From Ananas comosus (Eukaryota; Streptophyta; Magnoliopsida; Poales; Bromeliaceae): 64,000 nt of DNA. The stretch spans positions 9,859,370 to 9,923,369 of the forward strand of contig NC_033625.1 of NCBI RefSeq assembly GCF_001540865.1. The letters run 5' to 3'. The notes beneath the pieces are model-generated. The model made no database searches, had not been told where the DNA came from, and saw only the letters and a list, made by a program, of their open reading frames with translations. The translations under genes and the position numbers were made by a program. Positions 45,314 to 55,628 of this stretch are shown here, in pieces (within the stretch, counting starts at the first letter, position 1; every line of letters starts with the position of its first letter).

Positions 45314-46154
45314 AAAGCTAGAAATCCAAGCCCTAAGTTCCTACCACTGTTGAGCTCAGAAGCTTACCTCTAAGCTAGCTCCAATGGTGTGAGGAGGAAG
45401 AGGAAGAGGACCAAGGCCTTCTCCTAGCTTGCTCCACCTTCTTCTCCTTCTTTTTCTTCCTCTCCTTCTTTTCCTTCTTCTTTGCTTCAAGAGAGGAGAA
45501 AGAGCTTAGAGAGAGAGAGAAGTGTGTGTGTTTGGGGTAGGAATGAGAGAGAAGAGAGGGCCCAACCCCTCTATACCCCTGAACTAATGGCATAGTTGCA
45601 GCCAAACCCCTCCACTTTGCACTCTATGCACTGCCTGGACTGGGCAGTTTTCGCGCCCAGGGACCGGTCTGTCCCTTAAGGGACCGGTTCCTGAGAGCAG
45701 TCCATGCGGGCAGAGGGCTCTGCCCAATTTCCTACGCGCACGGGGACCGGTCTTCCCCGCCAGGGACCGGTCCCCGAGAGCAACACTCTCAGGACTTAGC
45801 CGATTTTCCACTTCTCTTCACTGGCTGCGCGTACGGGGACCGGTCTTCGACTGAGGGACCGGACCTTCAGGAACCGGTCCTCCCCCGAGAGACTGGACCC
45901 CGAGAGCAAATATCGCGCGCAGAGTTCTCTGTCTTGTTTTCAGCTTACGGGGACCGGTCTCTCCCGCCAGGGACCGGTCCCCGAGAGTAGAATCTGCCAA
46001 GTGCAGATTTCGCACTGTTTGCTCTCGCGGATCCAACTCCAATGCACTTTTTGTGTTTTGGACACCTTCGGCTTTTCTGAAGCCTACCCACTCGACAATT
46101 AGTCGATTTTGAGGGAAGTCTAACTCTCAGATTTCGAAAATTCACTTCCTTACA
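45314..46154 (-). repeat. T shared LTR, second part (family A)
   Basis: Resumes after the N1 duplication and ends CTTCCTTACA at 46154. Carries the splice-donor-like GAG|GTAAGC (45362-45370, sense), the CT/GA tract (about 45420-45520) and the GACCGGTC array (45659-45985). Confidence 0.9.
45659..45985. repeat. GACCGGTC array (T shared LTR)
   Basis: About ten GACCGGT-type cores over 330 bp, the longest array in the window. Confidence 0.85.
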
Positions 46155-46225
46155 TCCTCCCCTCCTAAAAAGGAGTTTCGTCCTCGAAACTAATCCAATT
46201 CTCAACTCAAACTTAAACTCATACC

Positions 46226-46744
46226 TTATTCCTCAAACAAGTGAGGATGATGCTTTCTCATCAGATCCTCGAGTTCCCAGGTGGCTTCGCGATCGTCGTG
46301 ATTGCTCCACCGAATCTTTACGTAGGGAATCTCACGATTTCTCAGTTTTCGCACTTATCGAGCGATAATCATCACCGAAAACTCTTCGTAACTCAAGTCC
46401 TCTTGAAGTTCCGGTGGCTCATATAGCATAGCATGCTCGGGGTCATGAATATACTTGCGAAGATTAAAGATATAGAACATGTTATGCACATTCGCAAGCT
46501 TCGGCGGCAAAGCTAGCCGATAAGCTACCGTACCAATCCACTCCAATATCTCATACGGTCTAATGTAGCGAGGACTCAACTTTCCTCAGACTCCAAATCG
46601 CTTTACCCCTCGCATCGGCGAAACTTTCAAGAACACGCGGTCGCCCACCGCAAATTCCAAATCTCTCCGGCACTTATCTACATAGCTTTTCTGTCTCGAT
46701 TGCGCCGTAAGCAATCTCTTGCGAGCAAGGCAAACTTTCTCCTC
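46226..46744 (-). pseudogene. pol: T (right copy): integrase C-terminus and chromodomain
   Basis: C-terminal end of a family-A polyprotein, cut off by S3 at 46745. From the S3 edge the minus strand reads EKVCLARKRLLTAQSRQKSY, then FAVGDRVFLKVSPMRGVKRFG, a frameshift, YIRPYEILEWIGTVAYRLALP, and a chromodomain with YVKIRWSNHDDREATWE, ending at the stop 46226-46228. A TAA interrupts it before VRKLRNREIPY. The chromodomain is thought to guide integration to particular chromatin. The T polypurine tract lies beyond the stop, at 46155-46175 against the LTR. Confidence 0.9.
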
Positions 46745-46914
46745 TGTAAGGAAGTGAATTCTCAAAATCCGAGAGTTGAACTTCGACCAAAATCGACTAT
46801 TTGTCGAGTAGGTACCCTTTGGAAAGGCTAAAGATATCCAAAACACAAAAAATGCTTTGAAGTTGAGTCCACGAGAGCAAGAAATGCGAAAATCTGCACC
46901 TGACAGATTTTGCT

Positions 46915-47060
46915 CTCGGGGACCGGTCCCTGGCAGGGAGAGACCGGTCCCCGAACTGAAGGTTGCGGCAGCGCGCGATGCAATCGGTCCCTGGGCCTGA
47001 GGGACTGGTTCCCGAACGCGTAAACTTGGGAAGGTCCCAAGAGACCGGTCCCTCTGCGCG
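46915..47060. repeat. GACCGGTC array (S3)
   Basis: Four or five cores, some mutated to CAATCGGTCC or GGGACTGGTT. Confidence 0.8.
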
Positions 47061-48631
47061 AAAACTGGTTTGAGAGAAGTAAAGTGGAGGGGTTTTAATG
47101 CAATTGTAGCATTAGTTAGAAGGTATAGAGGGGCTGAGCTCTCTCTCCCTCTCTCATTTCCCCTCACTCTCTCATATTCTCTCCCTCTCCCTCTCTCTAG
47201 AAAGAAAAGAGAAGAAGAAAGAGAAGAAAGCAAAAAGAGGAAAGAGAAGAAGAAGAAGGAGGAGAGCTTGGAGGAGACCATCTCCATCACCTTCTTCTCT
47301 TTCCCTCTTCATCTCTTTGGTGTAGCTCAAGAGGTAAGCTACTAAACCCTAACATGTAAATCTCGGGTTTTTGGGTTTTTGGGTTTTTGGCTTTTGAGAG
47401 GAGGTCAAATGGACCTCTAGCACCATTAGTGGTGGATTAGAGCTAGAGGCTAGGGTTCCTTAGTGCAAATGGCAAGATGTGAACCCTAGGGCACCCGAAT
47501 TGGGGTTTTTGATAAAGTATGAGATTGATCTCATTTGAGGGCATCTAAACCTAATTGCTAGGTGTCTAAACTCGGGGGCGAAGTCAGAATTACGATTCGT
47601 CGAGCAGGAGAAAAGCCATCGGCAAAATAAGGCCGATTCACCGTTTTGGACCAAGGAGGCCGAGACCTCGTCGTAACATTCGGCGAGAGGCATTTCTAGA
47701 ACCTCTACAACAAGAAAAGGTGGGGGGTGTCATCCCGAAGCAACCGAACTCTCCATTATGTCTTAGAATAACATGATTTGCATCTCTTGCATGTTGCATT
47801 GTAGGATTGCATTGTAGTACCTTTTCCTTATGCTTCTAAAAATATTAACCTAGTGTGCATGGAATACTTGGTGAAAATGGATAGGTAAGGATTGAGTCGG
47901 AACATGGATCCTATAGTGCTAAAGAAAGAGATGAGCTCGATGGTTATCTAGTGAAATAGAGAGTGGCATCTAAATATTTAAAGGACAAACAAGTGGCATT
48001 AATGTAGTGTATTTGACACTAGAGGTTCTTTTGTGAACTTAGGGATAGGTGGATTCCCTAGTAAACGACTTGTGGACAATGAACTTAGTAAAGCTAAGTA
48101 GCCATGCATGAATGTCGGAATATATGAGTTCCAAGAGAATGTTGGCCCTAGTTCGTAGGGTATCCTCACGTGGAGAGGATAGATCAAATTCATGATCTGT
48201 TATTCGGGGTGGTAAAGCCATCCATATCCTCATATAGAGAGGATTTGTCGTCGAGTACTCCGGAGTGTCGGACGATTAGGACAGAGTTGATGTCTACAGA
48301 CAGTCCCGGGTTTGGGGCACATGGAGCTCCCTATCCTATGGGATGGATATGTGAGATGTAGGCAAACCCAAAGGTCTTGCCACAGATTGGGTAAATGGAA
48401 AGTAAATATTGTCATTGGACACTGTTTTTCGAACATGGATCGAACTTGTTAGCATGATAGTAAACCTTTACTAAATGATGCATGTATTCATTACACATGA
48501 TTATGGGCATAGTAGCATAGTTTTCCTATTATGTCATTTACCGTTTTAGATATCTATCTATCTATCTATCTATCTGTTGTTACTTTTGCCCACTTGGACC
48601 TAGTGGAAGATCGGCAGAGTCGGCAGCCGAG

Positions 48632-48678
48632 CCCACTGGGAACTATGGAAGATAGTTCTCACCCCACTCTATTTCCAG
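48632..48678 (+). promoter_or_regulatory. Intra-LTR stem-loop and splice acceptor (S3)
   Basis: GAACTAT (48640-48646), loop GGAAG, ATAGTTC (48652-48658), then CTCACCCCACTCTATTTCCAG. Confidence 0.72.
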
Positions 48679-49147
48679 TGCTAGGTGCAGGTTTGCTGAG
48701 CGAGGATCGCGGCAAGGGCATCGCGCCCGACCAGTGAGGACCTAGTAGAGTAGTAGCTTTCTTTTTTGCATTAGCACACCCATGTATTTGAGAGAGATTC
48801 ATGTAGGTGAGGTTTGGAGAGCTATGTATTTTAAATGATCAACTATTCATTTTGGAAAAAGAGGTAAATGTAAAAGAATGTGATGTAATTGGATGCAATT
48901 AATGTAATAGCTAGTAAGTTCTCTCTTTATTTCACTTGTGTATATTGTGGATTACTTGCTCTTTGATGTTGGCACTGTTTGTGCCCCGTCGATTGTGTAC
49001 TTATAGAATTTAAAATTCTGGGTAAATTCTTGTACTCGATCTGTTGTTGAGCCTTGGGCGGACAGGGGAGGCGCTGTCCGTTCGGCGTCCGTTCGCCGCG
49101 CCCGAACCGTGCCAAATTTGTAGGGGTTTCGGGGTTTGGGCGTGACA

Positions 49148-49990
49148 TCCTCCGCCTCCCGCAGGACATCGGGGCCTATCACCGCTCGCTTGTATAGGAG
49201 ATCAACACTTCCGCCCGTAAAGGACTTCGAACGGTGCCATCTCAACACTAGCTTGGTAACTATTATTGTAGGCGAACTCGGCCATAGGTAGGTGACTTGC
49301 CCAACTACCCTTATAGTCAATGACACACACTCGCAACATATCCTCCAGAATCTGAATGGTTCTCTCCGATTGCCCATCTGTCTGAGGATGAAATGCGGTA
49401 CTGAAATCGAGCCGTGTGCCAAGTGCCTCCTGCAGGTTCTTCCAAAAATGTGAAGTGAATCGGGGGTCTCGATCCGACACAATTGATTTCGAAACCCCGT
49501 GCAACCTTACCACTTCATCAAGGTACACCTGCGCTAATTTATCACCCGACCAAGTAGTGTGAATCGGTAGAAAATGCGCTGACTTAGTCATGCAGTCCAC
49601 AATAACCCAAATCGCGTCGTGGCCACCCGTCGAGCGAGGCAAGCCGACCACGAAATCCATCGTTATGTCCTCCCACTTCCAAACATGAATGGGCAGGCTC
49701 TGAAGTTTCCCCACTGGAAATCGGCGCTCCGCCTTAACTTGTTGGTATACAAGGCACTGCGCCACGAAGCATCCAATATCCGCTTTCATTCCCGGCCACC
49801 AGTACTGTATCTTTAGGTCCTGGTACATCTTGGTGCCGCCCGGGTGGATACTATAGGGAGTCCGATGCGCTTCTTGCAAAATCAGCTTTCGGACCACCAC
49901 GTCCACCCTCGATGTCGCGCCACACTTTTTGGAGGTTAGGGTCTGCAGGTTATAGGTTCTTGATTTTCTCCAACAAGGTCGGTTGAACAA
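49148..49990 (-). pseudogene. pol: T (right copy): integrase core
   Basis: Integrase up to the S3 edge. The N-terminal zinc finger has its histidines but CLTC has become CLVY, losing one zinc ligand. Part of the segment before LQEAHRTPYS is deleted, with a frameshift near 49960. The DDE core is present: MDFVVGLPRS, SDRDPRF, SERTIQ. After it come MAEFAYNNSYQAS and EVLYGRKC, then GPDVLREAE at the S3 boundary. The open frame runs 49202-49990; a frame change near 49200 puts the last segment in another frame. Confidence 0.92.
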
Positions 49991-50510
49991 CGAGAGCCGA
50001 TAACATAGCCGGAACCCCCGAAGCCACTATTTCGAGATCCAATCGCTTCATTTCCTTGCATAGAGGACTCTGCGTCGTGACCTTCTGCGCGAGGTTTTCC
50101 ACCGACTTCTTGCTAAGGGCATCGGCGACCTCATTCGCCTTCCCGGGGTGGTAGAGGATTGTAACATCATAATCCTTCAGCAGTTCTAACCACCGCCGTT
50201 GCCGCATATTCAGCTCCTTTTGCGTAAACAGATACTTTAGACTCTTGTGGTCAGTATATATCTCGCAGCGCGCGCCGTATAAGTAATGCGTCCACAACTT
50301 GAGAGCAAATACCACCGCGGCTAACTCCAAGTCGTGGATAGGGTAGTTCTTCTCGTAGCTTTTCAACTGACGGGATGCATAAGCGATCACCTTCCCACCT
50401 TGCATCAGAACATACCCTAATCCCGAATAAGATGCATCGCTATAGACCACGAAGTCTTCACCTTGCACCGGTAAGGCGAGTACCGGAGTCGAAGTTAGCT
50501 TTTCCTTCAA
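49950..50510 (-). pseudogene. pol: T (right copy): RNase H
   Basis: RNase H with [33 protein letters not shown] and VADALSKKS, so all acidic residues are kept. Frameshifted from RT near 50545 and from integrase near 49960. Confidence 0.93.
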
Positions 50511-50535
50511 CTCTTTGAAACTCCGGTCGCACTCG

Positions 50536-51613
50536 TCACTCCAGACGAACTTTGCCCTTCTGTGTCAAATGGGTAAGTGGAATCACGATTTTCGAGAAAC
50601 CCTCCACAAACCGTCTATAATAGCCCGCCAAGCCCACGAAGCTTCGGACCTCCGTGACATTTGTTGGGCGCGGCCAATCCTTGATTGCCTCAACCCTCCC
50701 CGGGTCTATGGAAACTCCACCCTCAGAAATCACATGCCCTAGAAGTGCGACTTCTCGGAGCCAAATGTCACACTTCTTTAGCTTAGCATATAGCTTCTCC
50801 TCCCGAAGGACTTGAAGCACTAATCTCAAATGCTCGGCATGCTCCTCGTCATTGCGAGAATAGACCAATATGTCGTCTATGAAAACTACGACAAATCGGT
50901 TCAGAAACTCCTTGAAGACACGATTCATCAAATCCATGAACACCGCCGGGGCATTCGTAAGTCCAAAAGGCATGACCGTGAATTCATAGTGCCCATACCG
51001 CATGCGGAACGCGGTCTTCTGAACATCTTCTGGCTTAATCTTCAATTGGTGATAGCCGGACTGCAAGTCTATCTTTGAGTACACACACGACCCCTACAAT
51101 TGGTCGAACAAGTCGTCGATTTGGGGAAGTGGGTACTTATTCTTAATCGTGGCTCTGTTCAACTCACGATAATCCACACAGAGTCGGAACGATCCTTCCT
51201 TCTTCCGCACAAACAACACCGGGGCTCCCCACGGCGATACGCTTGGCCGGATAAATTGCTTGTCGAGGAGGTCTTGTAATTGATTCCTCAACTCCTTTAG
51301 TTCCGCCGACGCCATTCTATACGGAGCCTTCGAGATCGGCACGGTACCGGGAATCAAGTCTATGATGAACCCGATCTTCCAATCCGGCGGTATCCCCAAC
51401 AACTCCGAGGGAAATACATCTAGGAACTCCCGTACTACCGACAACTCCTTCAAGGTCGAAGCCATTCGGTCTACCTCCACAACGGTTGCTAAGTAGGCTG
51501 TGCACCCGCTGTTAACCAACTTCCGCGCTCTCGTCGTCGACACCGTCGTGATGAAGCACGAGCTTCGACAAGCCCGATACGTGAACTCCTCTTATCCGGG
51601 CTCACGAAAGGTA
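50536..51613 (-). pseudogene. pol: T (right copy): reverse transcriptase
   Basis: RT with the protease-RT linker upstream ([18 protein letters not shown]). Motifs: [60 protein letters not shown] and active site FIDD. An in-frame TAG (51094-51096) replaces the Gln of DQLQGS in N2. A TAA close to the K2 edge (in PG*EEFTYRA) is compatible with CAA-to-TAA. The segment ends at 51613 where K2 is inserted; the polyprotein continues at 56805. Confidence 0.93.
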
Positions 51614-52788
51614 TGTTACAGATTTTATGTTGGCATATTTCGTAAAGTTAGTCGGAGTTTTGAATGTTTGAAGAAGAAGAGATGAAGATCAAAGACTCGA
51701 AGACTCAAAACATGAATGCACAATGCTCGGTAAGTTTAAATACCATTGATGATGATTTATAAATGTTTAAAAGTGTTTGGAAGACTTAGATTGTATTAAA
51801 ATGCTAAATCTGAACGTTTTAGTGTTCTGGGACCGGTCCCTGAGATGAGAGACCGGTCCCTGAGGGTCCTCTATGCGTGGAAAGTTGAGGCAACCGGTCT
51901 CTGAAAAGTGAGACCGGTTCCAGAGCGAGAGACCAGTCTCTGGAATGAGAGACCTGTTCCCGAAGCCTGTGTTTTCAGGCACGCAACGAGGGACCGGTCT
52001 CCCACTCGAGGGACCGGTCTCCCAAAGACCGGTCTCCTCGAGAAGACCGGTCCCTGAGGACGACGTCAGTTTTTAAAATTAGGTTTTTGCAATCCTAGTC
52101 TGTTTCTAAGTCTTCTAAACCTATAAATAAGATGTAGGGGTGTTTCTAAAAAGGAATGAAGGCATAGAATATTATTTTGAAACCCTAGAAACTTGTTGGG
52201 TGCATTCTTTCTTCTCTCGAACAACAAGTTTCTATTGGATCAATTCTTGAAACCCTAATTTCTTGTTCTTCATGGAGAATTGATCCGGCTATTGCTTAGA
52301 AACATCTTCTATGGTTCTTTAATGATTGTCTAAGCAATAAATCATCATCAATCTTGGTATTCTTGCTCCGGACGGAGTGTGCTCGTGGATTCGAGTGGGC
52401 GTCATGGATTCGGCGTGATCAAGGCTTCGTGGATTCGAAGTGTGGACGTTTCGTGGATTCGGGACGTGGCGTTCGTGGATTCGGACGTGGGGCGTGGACA
52501 ACCCGTTGGTGTGCGCGAGATCCGGAGAAGATAAAAGAGAGGTTTGAGTCCGTGGAATCGGTAAATCACCTTGTAATCTTTTATTCTTAGTGAATTGTTA
52601 TTGCGTGTTGGTCCCGTGGTTTTTTACTCCTAGTTGGAGTTTTCCACGTAAATCTCGATGTGATTTTTATTTTTTCGCATTTACTGTTATCGCATTGAGC
52701 TTTGTGGTTTTCGGCTTTACACCTATTCACCCCCCTCTAGGTGTTAGATACAATCTAGATCGATCCCTGGGCTACCCCAAAACTTACA
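51614..52788 (+). repeat. K2 5' LTR
   Basis: Contains the GACCGGTC array (51828-52058) and five CGTGGATTCG-like repeats (about 52385-52485). Ends CCCCAAAACTTACA. Confidence 0.95.
51828..52058. repeat. GACCGGTC array (K2 5' LTR)
   Basis: About ten cores including GGGACCGGTCCCT and GAGACCGGTTCC, in a copia LTR. Confidence 0.88.
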
Positions 52789-52790
52789 AT

Positions 52791-52802
52791 TGGTATCAGA
52801 GC
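52791..52802 (+). other. K2 primer-binding site
   Basis: TGGTATCAGAGC, initiator-Met tRNA complement. Confidence 0.93.
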
Positions 52803-52826
52803 GGGATCTAGATAAATTGTTGTCTA

Positions 52827-54250
52827 ATGGCCGAAGGTGAAAACATTAATCAACCACCGCTCTTCGATGGCACAAACTATGCCTATTGGAAAGTTCACAT
52901 GAGAGCTTTTCTAATTGCAATCGATGAGCGCGTTTGGCAATCAATAAAATTTGGATGGAAACATCCTATTGAAAAGGTCGAGAATGTTGAAACGCCAAAA
53001 CCACGAAACAAGTGGACAAAAGATGAAAACAAGGCATCTTCGTTTAACGGCAAAGGCATAAACGCTTTATTTAATGCATTGTCTCAAACGGAGTTTACTC
53101 GAGTTTCAGCGTGTGGAACCGCCATAGAAATTTGGGATACTCTACAAGTTATGCATGAAGGAACGAGCTTAGTAAAGGTCTAAAATTTGCAAATGTTAAC
53201 AAGTAAATTTGATTCAATTTTTATGGACAAAAATGAGACCTTTACCGAGTACTATACACGTCTACAAGACGTTGTGAATACATGCGCTAATTTGGGAGAG
53301 AAAATCCCGGATGCTAAGGTTGTTAGAAAGATTCTTCGAACTCTTCCGGAACGCTTTCGGGCAAAGATTGCTACGATAGAAATCGTTAAGCATCCGGACG
53401 AGGTGAAAGTCGAAGAATTAGTAGGCGCCCTACAAACGTATGAGATGACATTTCCTACTAATCAATCTTTTGCCAAGTCTTCTTCTAAAAGTACAAGGGT
53501 TGTACTCAAATCGACAAAGAAAGAAGACAACGACTCGAATTCCGACGGAGATGTTTTGCTTGCTGACTTCGAACATCAATTAGCGCTCCTCACGAAGAAA
53601 TTTCGCCTGAATTTCCGAAAGAAGAACAATTCGGACAAATCTTCATCTTCGAAGATTAAATCCTTTTCTAAGCATTCTTCTAATTCAATATCTAAGGATA
53701 AAAACCTTGCAAAGCCTTTGAAAGAAAAAGATGATTTTGAAGGGAAAATCCAATGTTACAAGTGTAGAGGCCACGGTCATATTGCAATGGATTGTCCCTC
53801 TAAGAAATCATATACAAAGAAGGCTTTGCAAGCTAAAACTTGGGATGATTCATCTTCAAGTGAATCAAGTTCAAGTGACGAAGGAAAGAATGAACTTGCT
53901 TTGTTTACTAACACTTCTTTGCCTTCGTCTAACGTTGTTTGTTTATCCTCTATTGTTTCTAACTCTAGTATTTCGCCTTCTTTGCATGGGTCATCGAGCG
54001 ACAAATTGCGAAAGCAAGGAGGAATCAAACGACGAGGATATAGCGGAAGCGTATCATCAACTTCTTATCGATTCGAAAAAGATGGCCAAACTTAATAAGA
54101 AGTTGAGGCGTCGTTTGTTGGATTTTGAAGAGGAAAACAACAACTTGAAGACAATGAATAAAGCTCTTGAAGAGGAGAAGGAATCGATTTCAAAGAATAA
54201 CTTAATCTTCCAAGAGAAATGTAANTTTATCAAAATTTTGAAATCAAATT
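52827..54250 (+). pseudogene. gag: K2 copia gag
   Basis: Ty1/copia Gag. ATG at 52827 is the first in frame after the primer site (MAEGENINQPPLFDG). The N-terminal part (YAYWKVHMRAFL, FTEYYTRLQDVVNTC, ILRTLPERF, KVEELVGALQTYE) is the UBN2-type copia Gag domain. A Lys/Ser-rich linker follows, then one zinc knuckle CYKCRGHGHIAMDC (53754-53795), a Ser/Asp-rich segment and a coiled coil (LNKKLRRRLLDFEEENNNLK...). An in-frame TAA at 53181-53183 and a frameshift near 53985 break it. Coding similarity ends at the N (54225). The C-terminal coiled coil is usual for SIRE-type Gag. Confidence 0.9.
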
Positions 54251-55628
54251 TGATCTCTTGGTGATTAATCTATCTCGGTTGTGTGTGTTGGATATGATAG
54301 ATGGATATTCGCTAATAGACTAAAATTTGTCAAAATTATTTTCAATTGTGAGATTGTCTAATTTAGGGGGAGTTTGGAGTTATTTAAAACAAATAAACTC
54401 CTATGTGTAAAAGATATGGAAAGAGTTACATCCAAAAGGAGTGTGAGAACTACCACCACATGTAGGAAAGAGCTATCACCCCGGTCGTACAGCAAGTGTG
54501 TGAAGCTACCACATGAAGATTGAATTGAATAACCGAAATGGTGTGAAAAAAATTTGAATATTTTAGATTTTTCGGAGTTATAAGGTATTAGGATGAAAAG
54601 ATGCTCAAAGAGCCACCCCTGGTATCATATTAGTTAAATCTCTATCTTGAACGGATTGCGACAAATTGGTGTCAATTTTGCCGAATTTTTAAAAATTATT
54701 TTTCGTGAACCGTTACATCTTGATGATTTTGAAACATTAGTTCATTTTTTATTTCCAAACTTTGATGTTTCGATGTATTTTGAAATCTTATAATATTTTA
54801 TCTTCATCATAATGATTTTTGGAGTACAACTTTTAATCTTTATAAAATTAACTTGATTTTGAAGGATTTTTTTAAAAAAAATTTCAAAATTTTCGAAATT
54901 CGGCAAAGTGTATTGGTCGCCACGGTTTTAAAACCGGTTACAGGTTTTCGATTTTTCTCCAAACTTTATCAAAACTTCTCCTTTCTCTTAAAACCTGTTA
55001 CAAGGCACGTTTTTTTTTCTCGACGATAAAAGTGGCAAATGAAAAAGAAAAGAAAATAAAAGGGTTAATGGCTTCTGGAAGGAGCAGCAACAATCCGAAG
55101 AGGCCACAGTTCTTCAAAGTGCTTCTTTCTGGTTCTTTCAAAAGTTGTGGATTGTATGAAGTCTTTGTTAATTTATCCTATTCATGCACTAACATTATTG
55201 GTACTCTCTCTGTTTTTGGTACTTTCTTTTGGCAATTTTTGACAAAATAGGGGAGAGAGATGAGATTTAAGATTTTCATGAACAAAGGGGAGAGATTTGC
55301 ATGAACAAAGGGGGAGAGATTTTCATGAACAAAGGGGGAGAGATTTTCATTGTTTTTAGAGAAGTTCATTTTTTTGACTAACTTTGTTCGAGGAGAAAGT
55401 ATTCTTTCTGCAGATTCTCGAAGACTTAAAGACTCCTTGTGTTTAAGTCATAGAGTTTGTTTAGGAGTTGCAAAATTATAATTTTGTATTTTCTTTGGAT
55501 TTTTCAACCGAGAAGTTCATTGTTTTGGTGATGGCAATGAATTTCATTTTTTTTGTTTGGAGAGTTGAGCGTTGTGAGTATTTTGATGTATTTTTGAGTT
55601 TTGTCACGAAATTGCAAAAGGGGGAAAT
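54251..55628 (+). other. K2: AT-rich non-coding 3' region and polypurine tract
   Basis: No pol motif on either strand. AT-rich, with TTAGGGGGAGTTTGG near 54362 and repeated CATGAACAAAGGGGGAGAG copies (55270-55352). The polypurine tract CAAAAGGGGGAAAT (55615-55628) abuts the LTR. Aligned in part with the K1 3' region (6620-6710). Confidence 0.75.
55270..55352 (+). repeat. Tandem polypurine-like repeats in K2
   Basis: Three to four copies of a roughly 25-bp unit containing CATGAACAAAGGGGGAGAG, each resembling the polypurine tract that primes plus-strand DNA synthesis. Confidence 0.8.

Larger units (their letters stand above)
46745..49147 (+). mobile_element. S3: solo LTR (family A) inside T integrase
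   Basis: 2403 bp, TGTAAGGAAGTG...GGGCGTGACA, flanked by TCCTC (46740-46744 and 49148-49152), in the opposite orientation to T. It interrupts the integrase between VLREAE and EKV. Blocks in order: GACCGGTC array (46915-47060), CT then GA tracts (47130-47275), GAG|GTAAGC (47331-47339), GGCGAAGTC...GATTCGTCGA (47575), GGTGGGGGGTGTCATCCCGA (about 47720), CTCCGGAGTGTCGG (48259), a TATC run (48549-48576), stem-loop (48640-48658), acceptor TTTCCAG (ends 48678), GGATCGCGGCAAGGG (48704) and U5 hairpin (about 49059). Confidence 0.95.

Noticed and set aside
45659..45985. Regular-looking repeats that might suggest a CRISPR array
   Set aside because: The genome is a plant, the motif is a short palindrome with irregular spacing, and copies lie in many LTRs.
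48549..48576. TATC/GATA run as a possible independent microsatellite locus
   Set aside because: The same run stands at the same place in E1 (2770-2786) and E2 (8798-8817); it is part of the LTR.
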